Assembly (NCBI RefSeq): GCF_004924335.1
Contig: NZ_CP024633.1
Coordinates: 1,240,001 to 1,304,000, forward strand
Direction: 5' to 3'
Length of the DNA: 64,000 bases
Source of the DNA: Mycobacteroides salmoniphilum
Lineage (GTDB): Bacteria > Actinomycetota > Actinomycetes > Mycobacteriales > Mycobacteriaceae
Each line of letters begins with the position of its first letter. Position 1 is the first letter of the stretch. Under the pieces are notes generated by a model. That model searched no databases, was not told where the DNA came from, and saw only the letters and a program-made list of their open reading frames with translations. This document shows positions 27,004 through 36,402 of this stretch, piece by piece. The position numbers were made by a program, and so were the translations under genes.

Positions 27004-28332
27004 ATGAGTTCGGTCGAGGTGTTGGAGGCGGCGATTGATGCCGTGTGCTCGGACGCCGTCGACGGATTGAACAACCCTGAACTGCTATCGGTGCTGGCTC
27101 GTCTTGAGGTGACTCAACGCAGGCTCATGTCCGTTTCCCATCGTGGGATTGCGCAGCTGGTGCAGCGCGGCACGCCGGTGGAGTTGGGTGGCACTTCTTA
27201 TGCGGATGTGATTGCGCGGCGGTTGCATATCGGTAAGGGGGCGGCCCGGCGCCGGATCGCCGATGCCGAGCAGTTGGCGCCGCGGCGGGCGTTGACCAGT
27301 GAGGTGCTGGCACCGCAGCTGCCGAATGTCGCCGCCGCGCTATCTCGCGGCGATATCGGGGACGAGCATGTGCGGATCATCCGCACATTCTTTGATCGGC
27401 TGCCGGTGGTGGTGGATGCACCGACCCGCCAGGGCGCCGAACAACAACTAGCCCAGATGGCCGTCCGGTTTGGGCCCGAGGCACTGCGTATCGGTGCCGA
27501 CCGCATGATGGCCCTGTTGAACCCGGATGGTGAGTTCTGCGATGTGGATCGGGCGCGGCGGCGCGGAGTCACGATCGGGCAGCAGGGCTTTGACGGCATG
27601 TCACCCATCAGCGGCCTACTGGATCCGGAGACGCGCGCCTATCTGGATGCAGTGTTCGCCAAACTAGCTGCACCCGGCATGTGCAACCCGGTCGACCAGA
27701 GCCCTCTCGTGGACGGGGAGCCCAACCCGGAAGCCGCCGAACACGACCACCGCTCGGGTGCCCAACGCCACCACGACGCACTACGTACCTGCCTGCGCGC
27801 CACCCTGGCCTCCGGGCAGCTCGGCTCACACCACGGTTTACCGGTCACCGTCGTGGTCACCACCACCCTGGCCGAGCTCGAAGGCGCCGCGGGCATAGCG
27901 GTCACCGGCGCCGGCACCAGGCTGCCGGTGCGTGATGTGATCCGCATGGCCGCCCACGCCCACCACTACCTGACGATTTTCGATGATGACGGCCGACCGT
28001 TGTATCTGGGACGTTCTAAACGCATCGCATCGGCAGATCAGCGGATTGTGTTGCACGCCCAAGACCGCGGCTGCACCCACCCCGACTGCCACGTGCCCGG
28101 ATACCTGTGCGAAGTCCACCACATCACCGAATGGGCCGATGGTGGCCCCACCGACATCGACAACCTCACCTTCGCCTGCGGCCCCCACCACCGCCTCCTC
28201 AACCACGGCTGGACCACCCAAAAACACCAAGACGGCACCACCGAATGGATACCCCCACCACAGCTGGGCCTGGGTGAGGTAATGACCAATACGGACCGCC
28301 AGCCGGACACGCTTTATTCTCCTTTGCTGTAA
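27004..28332 (+). CDS. 13E12/DUF222 protein with C-terminal HNH nuclease
   Basis: A 442-aa protein. The helical DUF222 region comes first (VLARLEVTQRRLMSVSHRGI, IGKGAARRRIADAEQL). The C-terminus is a complete HNH endonuclease (CTHPDCHVPGYLCEVHHI, then DNLTFACGPHHRLLNH). The family is the REP13E12 class, abundant and often multi-copy in mycobacteria; the role of chromosomal copies is not settled. I see no flanking repeats or integrase, so mobility is not supported here. TAGTAT (26992-26997) ends 6 nt before the ATG, so it is probably leaderless. It occupies an interval where M. tuberculosis has Rv1263-Rv1271c. Confidence 0.88.
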   Translation: MSSVEVLEAAIDAVCSDAVDGLNNPELLSVLARLEVTQRRLMSVSHRGIAQLVQRGTPVELGGTSYADVIARRLHIGKGAARRRIADAEQLAPRRALTSEVLAPQLPNVAAALSRGDIGDEHVRIIRTFFDRLPVVVDAPTRQGAEQQLAQMAVRFGPEALRIGADRMMALLNPDGEFCDVDRARRRGVTIGQQGFDGMSPISGLLDPETRAYLDAVFAKLAAPGMCNPVDQSPLVDGEPNPEAAEHDHRSGAQRHHDALRTCLRATLASGQLGSHHGLPVTVVVTTTLAELEGAAGIAVTGAGTRLPVRDVIRMAAHAHHYLTIFDDDGRPLYLGRSKRIASADQRIVLHAQDRGCTHPDCHVPGYLCEVHHITEWADGGPTDIDNLTFACGPHHRLLNHGWTTQKHQDGTTEWIPPPQLGLGEVMTNTDRQPDTLYSPLL

Positions 28333-28460
28333 GGGTTTTGGTGTGCGTGTTTGGCTCCACGTTGAGTTCCCCACGGGGCAAATAGTTTTCGCGCGGCGCA
28401 AGGCGGCCTCTGTGCCTTTGCCCACTCGCAGAATCGTCCTCAATGGGTACCCTCGGGGTG

Positions 28461-29477
28461 GTGTCAGACCTAGCAATCCAATTGTCCGAGTCCGGCCGGG
28501 ATTGGCTGATCCACAGGCCGGTCGACATCGCGATCTACGTCGTTCTGGCGCTGGTGGTGCGGTACGTATTTCACCGGGCGATCGATCGGCTGGTTCAAGG
28601 CGCCAAGCGGACGGATCAGTCGGAGAGCCGCCGCCGATGGTCGCTCTTCACGCGCCGCGCACCGGATACGGCGGAGAACGCAGCTCTCGACGAGGCCGAG
28701 CGGCGGCCCTCGGTCGTGCGCACACTGCGGGGACGCGCTCAGGACCCGGCCCGTGACGCGCGGCGGCGCAAACGCCGAGCACAGCGTGCGCAGACCCTTG
28801 GCTCCGTTCTCAAGTCGGCCGTCTCGTTTCTCGTGCTCGTCTGGGTGATCCTGCAGTCGCTTGCGATCCTGGGAGTGAACGTGGCTCCCTTTATCGCATC
28901 TGCGGGGATCGTCGGTGTCGCGCTCGGTTTTGGCGCGCAAAACCTGGTGCGGGACTTCATCACCGGAATATTCATGTTGTTCGAGGACCAGTACGGCGTC
29001 GGTGACGTGGTGGACGTCGGTGACGCGGTAGGCACCGTGGAGAGCGTTGGTCTGCGCATCACCACGGTGCGCGACCTGCACGGCACCCTCTGGTACGTGC
29101 GCAATGGTGGGATCGCGCGCGTCGGTAATTTCAGTCAGGACTATGCGGTGGCCTTCCTGCAGCTGCCCGTGTCTTACAGCGCCGATGTCGACCTGGCCTG
29201 CAAGGTGGCGCTCGAGGCTGCTCAGCAGGCAGTTGCCGACGATGCGCTCCGGCAGGAAGTTCTAGGAGCTCCGGAGATGCTGGGGGTGGATGCAATCACC
29301 ACCGATGCGATCAGTCTGCGATTGACGGTTGCCGTCCGCGCCAATGCGCAGTGGGCGGTGGAGCGCGAGTTGCGGCGCCGGATTCTCGTCGCGTTCGACG
29401 AGAACGGTATCCGCCCGCTCTATCTCGACGGGTTACTGCGTGCAGATGCCGAGATTCTGGAGAAGTCGGACCGCTGA
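28461..29477 (+). CDS. MscS-family mechanosensitive channel
   Basis: A 338-aa membrane channel. A first TM segment (AIYVVLALVVRYVF) is followed by a long basic cytoplasmic loop (about residues 45-110, rich in Arg), TM2, and the conserved pore helix and beta region GIVGVALGFGAQNLVRDF, then EDQYGVGDVVDVGD. Such channels open under hypo-osmotic tension. GTG at 28461 is chosen because TACCCT (28448-28453) ends 7 nt upstream; an ATG at 28443 is an alternative. The Arg-rich loop between TM segments is unusually long and charged. Confidence 0.88.
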   Translation: MSDLAIQLSESGRDWLIHRPVDIAIYVVLALVVRYVFHRAIDRLVQGAKRTDQSESRRRWSLFTRRAPDTAENAALDEAERRPSVVRTLRGRAQDPARDARRRKRRAQRAQTLGSVLKSAVSFLVLVWVILQSLAILGVNVAPFIASAGIVGVALGFGAQNLVRDFITGIFMLFEDQYGVGDVVDVGDAVGTVESVGLRITTVRDLHGTLWYVRNGGIARVGNFSQDYAVAFLQLPVSYSADVDLACKVALEAAQQAVADDALRQEVLGAPEMLGVDAITTDAISLRLTVAVRANAQWAVERELRRRILVAFDENGIRPLYLDGLLRADAEILEKSDR

Positions 29478-29506
29478 CTTCCGCTGATGCGCAGTACGCT
29501 GGCGAT

Positions 29507-29713
29507 ATGGCTGGTAAGGAAATCGACAAGCAGCGGGCAAATGCCGCGCTGGCGGTGATCCGTCAGCACCCGGGGATGGCGCTGTTCTTGGCTGCCCCGG
29601 TCCTGGCCGCTCTCGGCGCCGTGTGGTGGATCGCCGGTCTCGGATGGGCGTTGGTCCTGGCAGTGGTCATCGTGCTCGCCGGCGGTGCCGCGCTCGTTAT
29701 GCGCCGCAGCTGA
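29507..29713 (+). CDS. 68-aa two-TM membrane protein
   Basis: A short protein with a polar N-terminus (MAGKEIDKQRANAALAVI) and two hydrophobic segments (about 25-42 and 45-63), ending in MRRS. TACGCT (29495-29500) ends 6 nt before the ATG, supporting a real, leaderless gene. It follows mscS by 29 bp and could be a small membrane accessory, but no family is recognised. Confidence 0.65.
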   Translation: MAGKEIDKQRANAALAVIRQHPGMALFLAAPVLAALGAVWWIAGLGWALVLAVVIVLAGGAALVMRRS

Positions 29714-29734
29714 TGTAGCGCCCGACGCTCCCAC

Positions 29735-29759
29735 GGGTGTTCGCTATAAGCGAACACCC
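29735..29759. promoter_or_regulatory. 25-bp palindrome matching the ClgR operator consensus
   Basis: Arms GGGTGTTCGCT (29735-29745) and AGCGAACACCC (29749-29759) are perfect over 11 bp around ATA. On the minus strand it fits the published actinobacterial ClgR consensus WNNWCGCYNANRGCGWWS, as I recall it, at every position. Its centre is about 43 bp upstream of the start of the next gene, a position suited to an activator. There is no T tract, so a terminator is less likely. Confidence 0.6.
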
Positions 29760-29789
29760 CGGTATCTGCAAGCGTGTAATTTTGTAATC

Positions 29790-30314
29790 ATGAAACGAGA
29801 TCAACAGTCCGACGCCTCCGACGCCGCGGATTGGTTCGCCGGGCGCCTGCCCGACGGCTGGTTCGGTGGTGATCCCGAAGTCGTCGTCGACCGCGAAGAG
29901 ATCACCGTCATCGGTCGGCTACCCGCCGATGAGGGTGACAACGAGAGCGAGGCGCACGCTGCGGGCCGGGCCTCACGCTTCCGGGAAGAGACTCGCTCCC
30001 ATCGAATGCGCATCGCCGACGAGGCGCAGGCCCGGTACGGGCGCAAGGTTTCCTGGGGTGTCGATGTGGGTACCGCCGCAGAGTCCGAGCGAATCCTGTT
30101 TACACACATCGCCGTTCCGGTGATGACGAGGCTGCGACAGCCCGAACGTCAGGTGCTTGACACCCTGGTTGAGGCCGGAGTCGCCCGCTCCCGTGCCGAT
30201 GCGCTGGCGTGGGCGGTGCGGCTGGTCGGCGAACACGCCGAGGATTGGCTGGACAAGCTGCGCGGTGCCATGACGGAGGTTCGGGATCTACGGACGCAAG
30301 GTCCGCAGCTCTAG
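29790..30314 (+). CDS. Conserved-looking actinobacterial protein of unknown function
   Basis: A 174-aa soluble protein with no signal peptide or TM segment. It has a short start ([20 protein letters not shown]), a basic/acidic helical middle (about 60-100), and a C-terminal helical part ([20 protein letters not shown], then [20 protein letters not shown]) with a ribbon-helix-helix or antitoxin-like look. I do not recognise a named family. The ATG at 29790 has TAATTT (29777-29782) ending 7 nt upstream, and a ClgR-like palindrome lies above that. Stress-induced control is therefore the best clue to its role. The 3' end overlaps the convergent ABC gene by 4 bp. Confidence 0.78.
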   Translation: MKRDQQSDASDAADWFAGRLPDGWFGGDPEVVVDREEITVIGRLPADEGDNESEAHAAGRASRFREETRSHRMRIADEAQARYGRKVSWGVDVGTAAESERILFTHIAVPVMTRLRQPERQVLDTLVEAGVARSRADALAWAVRLVGEHAEDWLDKLRGAMTEVRDLRTQGPQL

Positions 30315-32206
30315 GCCTGTGTCATCGCGAAGTAGGCGCCGCGGCGCGCCAGCAGTTCCGTGTGGGTGCCGCTCTCGACGACGCAGCCGCCATCCATCAC
30401 GACAATGCGATCGGCATCGCGAATAGTGGAAAGCCTATGGGCGATAATGAAACTCGTGCGGTCCCGGCGCAGCTCGGCCATCGCCCGCTGGATTCGTAGC
30501 TCGGTGCGGGTATCCACCGAGCTCGTCGCTTCGTCGAGAATCAGCAGCTGCGGGCGTGCCAGGAATGCACGGGCGATGGTGATCAACTGCTTCTCTCCGG
30601 CGCTGATGTTCTCACCGTCGTCGGCGATCCTGGTGTCGTAGCCGTCGGGAAGTGTGCGCACAAATCGGTCCACGTATGCCGCACGCGCAGCCTCGCGGAC
30701 CTCGTCGTCGGACGCCTCGGGCCGCCCGTAGGCGATGTTCTCGGCGATGGTGCCGCCGAAAAGCCAGGTGTCCTGTAGCACCATCCCCATCCGAGACCGC
30801 AGGTCATGTCGGCTCATCGTCGAGATATCCGTGCCGTCCAGCAGTATCCGCCCGGAGTCGATGTCGTAGAAGCGCATCAGCAGGTTCACCAGGGTGGTCT
30901 TTCCGGCCCCGGTCGGCCCGACGATCGCTACCGTTTGCCCCGGTTCGACGCGCAGCGACAGCCCTTCGATCACCGAGTTGCCGGGGGAGTAGCTAAAGCT
31001 GATGTCATCGAACTCGACACCCGGGGTCCCGCCCGGGACCGTCGCAGGAGATGCCGGATCGGGCGGCTCCTCGGCCTCGTCCAGCAGCTCGAAAACCCTT
31101 TCGGCGCTGGCGAGTCCGGACTGCAGGGTGTTGTACATCGCCGCGACCTGTGTCAGGGGCTGATTGAACTGCCGCACGTATTGCGTGAACGCCTGGATGC
31201 CGCCGAGCGTCAGGTCGCCGGAGGCCACCTTCATGCCGCCCACCACCGCCACTGCCACATAGCTCAGGTTTCCAATGAACGCCGTGGCGGGCGATACCAA
31301 TCCCGAGAAAAACTGTGCCCCAAAGGCGCTGCTGTAGACCTTGGCGTTCCGATCGGCGAAGATTTCCTCTGCCTCGGCGCGGTGTCCGTAGGTCTTGACG
31401 ATGGTGAAACCGCTGTAGGTCTCCTCGATGTGTGCGTTGAGTTTCCCGGTGTTAGACCACTGCGCCACGAACAGCTGTTGGGAGCGGCGGGCTATCGCGC
31501 GCGTCACCCATAGCGACATGGGCACGGTCGCGAGTGTGATCAGTGCCAGCAGCGGCGAGATGCTGAGCATCATGGCAAGTACGGCAACCAGGGTCAGCAT
31601 TGAGCTCAGCAGCTGGTTGATGCTCATCTGCAGTGACGTCTGGATGTTGTCGACATCGTTGGTTACGCGGCTGAGGATTTCCCCGCGCTGTCGGGAATCA
31701 AAGTATGACAAGGGAAGCCGATGCAGTTTGTCTTCTACATCGGCACGCAGCGCCACCACCGTGCGCTGCACGGTGACGTTGAGAAGCCGTGCCTGTACCC
31801 ATGCCAGTAACCCGGCCGCCAGATACATACCCAAGGCCAGGGCCAGCGTCATCCCCACCGCGTGAAAGTCGACACCTACCCCGGGGGTGATGTTCATGCC
31901 GGAAAGCATCTGTGCGAACTGGCCGTCCCCGCGGGCCCGAGCCGCCTCGATGGCCCGTTCCTTGCTGAGCTCGGCGGGCAACTCCCGTCCGATGACCCCG
32001 TTGAACAAGAGATCGGTGGCATGCCCCAGGATCCGGGGCCCGATGACCCCGATCGCGATACCGGTCATGGACAGAGTGATCACCATGGCGGTCAGAAAAC
32101 GTTGCGGAGCAAGTCGTCTCACCATCCGTACGGCGGTGCCGCGGAAGTCCCGGGAACGTTCTGCCGGCCCTTGTTGCACACCTCGAAAGCCGATCGCCCC
32201 AGTCAT
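30311..32206 (-). CDS. ABC exporter half-transporter (Rv1272c-like)
   Basis: A 631-aa TMD-NBD fusion. The N-terminal half has about six TM segments with [20 protein letters not shown] first. An unusual loop of about 60 residues between TM1 and TM2 ([20 protein letters not shown]) matches Rv1272c. The NBD has Walker [10 protein letters not shown], signature ISAGEKQLI, Walker [13 protein letters not shown] and H-loop AHRLS. It overlaps the upstream half-transporter by 4 bp, so the two form a heterodimer. In mycobacteria this pair is thought to handle lipids or drugs; the substrate here is unproven. Confidence 0.9.
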   Translation of the reverse strand: MTGAIGFRGVQQGPAERSRDFRGTAVRMVRRLAPQRFLTAMVITLSMTGIAIGVIGPRILGHATDLLFNGVIGRELPAELSKERAIEAARARGDGQFAQMLSGMNITPGVGVDFHAVGMTLALALGMYLAAGLLAWVQARLLNVTVQRTVVALRADVEDKLHRLPLSYFDSRQRGEILSRVTNDVDNIQTSLQMSINQLLSSMLTLVAVLAMMLSISPLLALITLATVPMSLWVTRAIARRSQQLFVAQWSNTGKLNAHIEETYSGFTIVKTYGHRAEAEEIFADRNAKVYSSAFGAQFFSGLVSPATAFIGNLSYVAVAVVGGMKVASGDLTLGGIQAFTQYVRQFNQPLTQVAAMYNTLQSGLASAERVFELLDEAEEPPDPASPATVPGGTPGVEFDDISFSYSPGNSVIEGLSLRVEPGQTVAIVGPTGAGKTTLVNLLMRFYDIDSGRILLDGTDISTMSRHDLRSRMGMVLQDTWLFGGTIAENIAYGRPEASDDEVREAARAAYVDRFVRTLPDGYDTRIADDGENISAGEKQLITIARAFLARPQLLILDEATSSVDTRTELRIQRAMAELRRDRTSFIIAHRLSTIRDADRIVVMDGGCVVESGTHTELLARRGAYFAMTQA

Positions 32207-33942
32207 ACCGGCAGCACCGCCTGCGAATCGCAGATCTCCTGGTACATCCCACAGCGGTCCGCCAGTTCGGCGTGGGTGCCCACCGCGGCCACTCGGCCGT
32301 CCTCCAGAACCACGATCTGGTCGGCATCGACCACCGTTGAGATCCGTTGTGCCACCACAATCACGGTGGCGTGCCCGGCGACCGCACGCAGCGCCTCCCG
32401 TAACCGCGCATCGGTATGCACATCCAGCGCGGAGAACGCGTCATCGAACAGGTAGACGCCGGGGCGGCGAATCACCGCCCGCGCGATCGCGATGCGCTGA
32501 CGCTGCCCGCCCGAAAAGTTGATACCGCCTTGCGACACCGGCATCTGCAGCCCCGAGGCGTGCGCGTGGACAAAGTCCGCCGCCTGCGCGACGCGCAACG
32601 CATCCCACATCTCATCCTCGGTGGCATCCGACTTGCCATAGCGCAGGTTGCTTTCCACCGTTCCGGAGAACAAGTAGCCCCGCTGCGGGACCAGACCCAT
32701 AACCATCCAAAGGTCCTCGGGGTCGTATCGGCGAACATCGTGACCGCCCACACGTACCGAACCTGCGGTCACGTCGTGCAAGCGGGGGATTAAAGACAGC
32801 AGCGTGCTCTTACCGCAGCCCGTCGCGCCGACCACGGCGGTAACCGTCCCGGGTCGCGCCGTGAACGAAACCCCTTCCAGCACCGCACGCTCGGCACCGG
32901 GATAACGGAACCCGGCATCGGTGAACTCGACGGTCGGGTCGAGTGCGTCCACATGCACCGGATCGGCCGGTGCTGTAATCGATCCCACCGTTTCGAACAC
33001 CTCGGTGATCCGTTCGGCACACGCTGATGCGCGCGGCACCATGACGGCCAGCATGGTGAGCATCATCATCGACATGAGGATCTGCAAGAAGTAGGACAAG
33101 AAGGCCACCAGCGAGCCCACCTGCATCTGTCCCTGGTCGATCCGCAGCCCGCCGAACCAGATCAGCGCCACACTGGAGGTATTGATGACCAATGAAGTAG
33201 TGGGCAGCATCAGTGCCTGCCATCGTCCGGCGGCCAGCGCCGTGTCGGATACCTCGGCGACCGCGACGCTAAATCGTTTGCGCTCCACTGCTTCCCGTGT
33301 GAATGCGCGGATGACCCGGATGCCGGTCAGTTGTTCTCGCATCACGCGGTTGATGCCATCGATGAGTCGTTGCATTCGGCGGAAGATCGGCAACATCGAT
33401 CGCACGATGTACCAATTGACCACACCGAGCGCGGGCATGCTCACGATGAGCAGCCAGGACAAGCCAGCATTCTGGTGGACCGCCATGGCGATTCCGCCGA
33501 CGCACATGATCGGCGCCGTCACCAGCATGGTGCAGGTGATCTGCACCAGCACTTGTAATTGCTGAACATCGTTGGTGGTGCGCGTCAGCAAGGTCGGCGC
33601 GCCGAATCGGGCGGACTCCTCGGCGGAGAACCCGGTGATGTGATGGAACAGCGCCGATCGCATATCGCGGCCGAACCCCATACCCGTTCTGGAACCGAAG
33701 TACACCGCCCCGATCGAGCAGGCGATCTGCACCAGTGTCACGGCGAGCATCACCATGCCGAGCCGCATGATCATTCGGGTGTCGCCCTGCGCCACTCCGT
33801 CGTCGATGATCGCGGCGTTGACGGTCGGTAGATACAAAGAGGCCAGCGTGCTGATGATCTGCAGGCTGACGACCACCGCGACCAGGCTGCGGTACGGGCG
33901 GACGTAGCGTCCCAGAAGGGCCCGCAACTGACCCTGAGGCAT
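32203..33942 (-). CDS. ABC exporter half-transporter (Rv1273c-like)
   Basis: A 579-aa TMD-NBD protein, close in length to Rv1273c (582 aa). It has six TM segments, then Walker [11 protein letters not shown], a signature FSGGQRQRI, Walker [13 protein letters not shown] and an H-loop with Gln in place of His (VAQRIST). In heterodimeric exporters one site is often degenerate, and here the degenerate residue is visible. The ATG at 33942 ([16 protein letters not shown]) is chosen because the in-frame upstream extension to 34122 is Pro/Cys-rich and overlaps the divergent lprB start. It is the partner of the next gene. Confidence 0.9.
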   Translation of the reverse strand: MPQGQLRALLGRYVRPYRSLVAVVVSLQIISTLASLYLPTVNAAIIDDGVAQGDTRMIMRLGMVMLAVTLVQIACSIGAVYFGSRTGMGFGRDMRSALFHHITGFSAEESARFGAPTLLTRTTNDVQQLQVLVQITCTMLVTAPIMCVGGIAMAVHQNAGLSWLLIVSMPALGVVNWYIVRSMLPIFRRMQRLIDGINRVMREQLTGIRVIRAFTREAVERKRFSVAVAEVSDTALAAGRWQALMLPTTSLVINTSSVALIWFGGLRIDQGQMQVGSLVAFLSYFLQILMSMMMLTMLAVMVPRASACAERITEVFETVGSITAPADPVHVDALDPTVEFTDAGFRYPGAERAVLEGVSFTARPGTVTAVVGATGCGKSTLLSLIPRLHDVTAGSVRVGGHDVRRYDPEDLWMVMGLVPQRGYLFSGTVESNLRYGKSDATEDEMWDALRVAQAADFVHAHASGLQMPVSQGGINFSGGQRQRIAIARAVIRRPGVYLFDDAFSALDVHTDARLREALRAVAGHATVIVVAQRISTVVDADQIVVLEDGRVAAVGTHAELADRCGMYQEICDSQAVLPV

Positions 33943-34055
33943 GGGCACCACTGTCGCACACGCTGGACATGGTCTTCGCGCATCCGGCTCATCCGGACTC
34001 GCAACAAACCCGCAGCTCAGTGGTTGACTCCGGTTTGTGCCGCTACAGTGCACAT

Positions 34056-34643
34056 GTGAGGTTGGGCTTGGATTCGCGCGACGTGTGGGGCAAGTGTGCG
34101 GTCGCGCTGGCGATGGTTGCACTTGTGTTGGCGGGCTGTTCGGGCGGTGATAAGTCCGATGAGCCCAATGGCGCGGCGCCGAACGCGACGGCGCCGGCGC
34201 AGACCAAGTCCAAGGGCGTCGAGGGTCCGATGTTCACGGAGTGCGGCGGCGTCAGCGACCAGGCGATGACGCAGATGACCAAGGTCATGGGCCTGGTCGG
34301 CACCGCCAAGAACTCTGTCGGTTGTGTCTGGCTCCGCGGTGGAAGCATTGTGGGACCGCACTTCTCCTTCAACTGGTACCGCGGCAGTCCCATCGGTCGC
34401 GAGCGCGCGACGGAAGAGCGGACGCGCCCGAGTGTCGAGGACATCGAGATCGCCGGGTACAAGGGATTTATCGCCACCAACGGCTACCCGGGCACCGTGA
34501 CCACGCTGTGTGAGATCGGCATGGACTTCGGAAACGACTTCATCGAATGGTCTATCAACTTCGAGCCCGGATCAGGCGCTCCCGACTCCTGTGACGTGGC
34601 CAAGCAGTTGACCGAGACGTCCATCAAGGCGGCCAAGAAATGA
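34056..34643 (+). CDS. lprB: DUF3558 lipoprotein LprB
   Basis: A 195-aa lipoprotein of the DUF3558 family. The signal peptide (VALAMVALVLAGC) ends in a good lipobox. A mature domain with conserved cysteines (FTECGG, VGCVW, LCEIG, DSCDV) and the motif WYRGSPIGRERATEERTR follow. The GTG at 34056 has TACAGT (34044-34049) ending 6 nt upstream. A longer in-frame start at 33969 would put a non-signal tail in front and is rejected. The ATG of lprC overlaps its stop by 4 bp. Equivalent to Rv1274. DUF3558 proteins are cell-envelope lipoproteins of unknown role. Confidence 0.88.
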   Translation: MRLGLDSRDVWGKCAVALAMVALVLAGCSGGDKSDEPNGAAPNATAPAQTKSKGVEGPMFTECGGVSDQAMTQMTKVMGLVGTAKNSVGCVWLRGGSIVGPHFSFNWYRGSPIGRERATEERTRPSVEDIEIAGYKGFIATNGYPGTVTTLCEIGMDFGNDFIEWSINFEPGSGAPDSCDVAKQLTETSIKAAKK

Positions 34644-35197
34644 CGCATCGGAAAACGAAGTCGCTGTTCGCGGCGGCCTGCATCGCACTGGTCACATTCG
34701 CGTCGGCCGGCTGCGGCGGCACCGTCGACGGCGAGGCGGTCATGCCCGGCAAGGGCGATCTGGGTGACGGCACGCCCGCCGAGCAGAAGTACCCCAACCT
34801 GCTCAAGGAGTGTGACGTTCTCACCACCGACGTCCTCGCCAAGGCCGTCGACGCCGATCCAAGGGATATTCAGAGCACCTTTGTGGGCGCGCTATGCCGG
34901 TGGCAGGCCATGAGTAAGAGTGGCGGCCTCGTCGACATCACCCGCTTCTGGTTCGAGACCGGCAGCCTCGAAGCCGAAAAGGCCACAGCGAACAGTCTGA
35001 AATACAACGTCCAGGAACGGGCGATCCAGGGTATTCGGTCGATCGTGATGAAGCCGCCGGACCAGCCGGGCGCCTGTGGAGTTGCCAGCGATGCCGCAGG
35101 TGTTGTTGGATGGTGGGTCAACCCGCAGGGCCAAGGCGGAGACTCATGCACGCAGGCAATCAAATTGATGGAGATGACGCTGTCAGTCAACATCTGA
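34640..35197 (+). CDS. lprC: DUF3558 lipoprotein LprC
   Basis: A 185-aa lipoprotein with signal peptide and lipobox (IALVTFASAGC) and a DUF3558 domain (LLKECDVLTTDVLAKAV, ALCRWQA, GACGVA, DSCTQA). It is coupled to lprB by a 4-bp overlap. Equivalent to Rv1275. Its last 52 bp overlap the start of a third lipoprotein gene in another frame. Confidence 0.88.
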   Translation: MTHRKTKSLFAAACIALVTFASAGCGGTVDGEAVMPGKGDLGDGTPAEQKYPNLLKECDVLTTDVLAKAVDADPRDIQSTFVGALCRWQAMSKSGGLVDITRFWFETGSLEAEKATANSLKYNVQERAIQGIRSIVMKPPDQPGACGVASDAAGVVGWWVNPQGQGGDSCTQAIKLMEMTLSVNI

Positions 35198-35748
35198 CAG
35201 GTCGTGTTCGCTCGTCCCGTATCGCCGGGATACTGCTGTGTCTTGTGCTGGCCTCGGGACTCCTGCTCAGCTCTGGATGTTCCAGCCACCTCCGTGAACT
35301 CGACGGGCACGACGCAACGGTTGGGCATGACATCCGGGTCGGCCCCGTGTACTCCGAGTGCGGCAGCCTCACCACACGCGATATCGCGGCCGTTGTGCAC
35401 CGGTCTGACTTCAAGCTGATTGCAAAGACCCCCGCCGGGTGCACGTGGTCTCCGAACGGATCCTGGAGTGCGCTCCCGAACGTCACTCTCTCCTGGTATC
35501 GGGGTAGCCCGATCGGCCGCGAGCGTGAGGGAGAGGAACGGACGCGCGACGAGGTCAAGGACTTCTCGGCCGGAGGCAAGAGCGGTTTCATCAGTTCGAC
35601 GTATGGGATGTGCGTGACCGCGTTGGAGTACGGGAACGACCAGTTCTTCGAATTGGCGGTCACGCTGCTCGGTGCAGGTCACGGCACATCGTCCGACGCC
35701 TGCCATTGCGCGATGAAGCTGTCCACCCAGGTGGCGGAGAAGGTCTGA
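35146..35748 (+). CDS. Third DUF3558 lipoprotein, LprB paralogue
   Basis: A 200-aa lipoprotein. After 35 polar residues comes a hydrophobic segment ending in a lipobox (LASGLLLSSGC), then a DUF3558 domain. It shares the striking SWYRGSPIGREREGEERTR block and cysteine pattern with LprB, so it looks like an lprB duplicate. The ATG at 35146 lies inside lprC, with GGCGGAG 5 nt upstream. No usual start codon appears between it and the signal sequence, so the 52-bp overlap is likely real. M. tuberculosis has only two such genes here. Confidence 0.82.
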   Translation: MHAGNQIDGDDAVSQHLTGRVRSSRIAGILLCLVLASGLLLSSGCSSHLRELDGHDATVGHDIRVGPVYSECGSLTTRDIAAVVHRSDFKLIAKTPAGCTWSPNGSWSALPNVTLSWYRGSPIGREREGEERTRDEVKDFSAGGKSGFISSTYGMCVTALEYGNDQFFELAVTLLGAGHGTSSDACHCAMKLSTQVAEKV

Positions 35749-35757
35749 GGCGACCCG

Positions 35758-36270
35758 CTAGCGCGGCACGTGGAACTTGGTCAGCGATCCGCCCGCCAGT
35801 TCGAGCCGTGACCATGGCGAACGAGTCGTCAGCACCGCGATTGCCGAGGTCGGAAACTTCGTAGAGATCCGGTTCGCGGCCTCCGCGTTGCTGGTGCCGG
35901 TGTTGGCGAGCGCGAGCGCCAGCTGCGATGTGGTGGGCTCGTGCCCGACGACGAGCACGGTGGTCGCGGAATCCGGTACCGCATTGATCTCACCGAGGGT
36001 GATTCCCACCGTCGAGTCGTAGAGCTTGTCGCTGAATCTGACGAGCTGGCTGTGGACCCCGGTCTGGGTCAGCGTCGCCCGGGTGCGGGTGGCGGTCGAA
36101 CACAGCACCGCGTCGATCCGATTGAAGTTGTCTTGCAGCCACGTTCCAGCCTGGGTGGCTTGTCGGGTGCCGCGCAGATTCAGCGGACGCTGGTGATCGT
36201 CGACTCCGGGCGGATACGCCGACTTCGCATGGCGCATCAGGATCAGGGTGCGCTTGGCGTCCTCCGGCAT
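35758..36270 (-). CDS. SixA-like phosphohistidine phosphatase (Rv1276c-like)
   Basis: A 170-aa histidine phosphatase (phosphoglycerate-mutase fold). The RHG-type motif reads LILMRHAKSAYP at residues 9-20 and the second His is in VVGHEPTTSQLA. SixA acts on phosphohistidine proteins; the mycobacterial substrate is unknown. The ATG at 36270 has TACCGT (36278-36283) ending 7 nt upstream. An upstream in-frame run to 36816 overlaps the divergent SbcD-like gene and is rejected. Equivalent to Rv1276c. Confidence 0.87.
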   Translation of the reverse strand: MPEDAKRTLILMRHAKSAYPPGVDDHQRPLNLRGTRQATQAGTWLQDNFNRIDAVLCSTATRTRATLTQTGVHSQLVRFSDKLYDSTVGITLGEINAVPDSATTVLVVGHEPTTSQLALALANTGTSNAEAANRISTKFPTSAIAVLTTRSPWSRLELAGGSLTKFHVPR

Positions 36271-36402
36271 GATTCGTACGGTAGCCGGGCTACGCGGTGA
36301 GCGCCGGGCAAATGCCAGACCTGTGGATAACTCGTCCGGCCGGGCCCAAGGGTCAGGCGCGGCCTCCCAGAGGTTGTCGGTGGGCGGCAATAGACTTCGC
36401 AT

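Noticed and set aside
27004..28332. 13E12/HNH gene considered as a mobile element or intein
   Set aside because: No flanking repeats, target duplications, integrase or splicing motifs are visible, so only the protein family is called.
29735..29759. Palindrome considered as a LexA/SOS box or a terminator
   Set aside because: The SOS box has GAAC-n4-GTTC orientation, the reverse of the half-sites here, and no T tract follows the stem. The ClgR consensus fits better.
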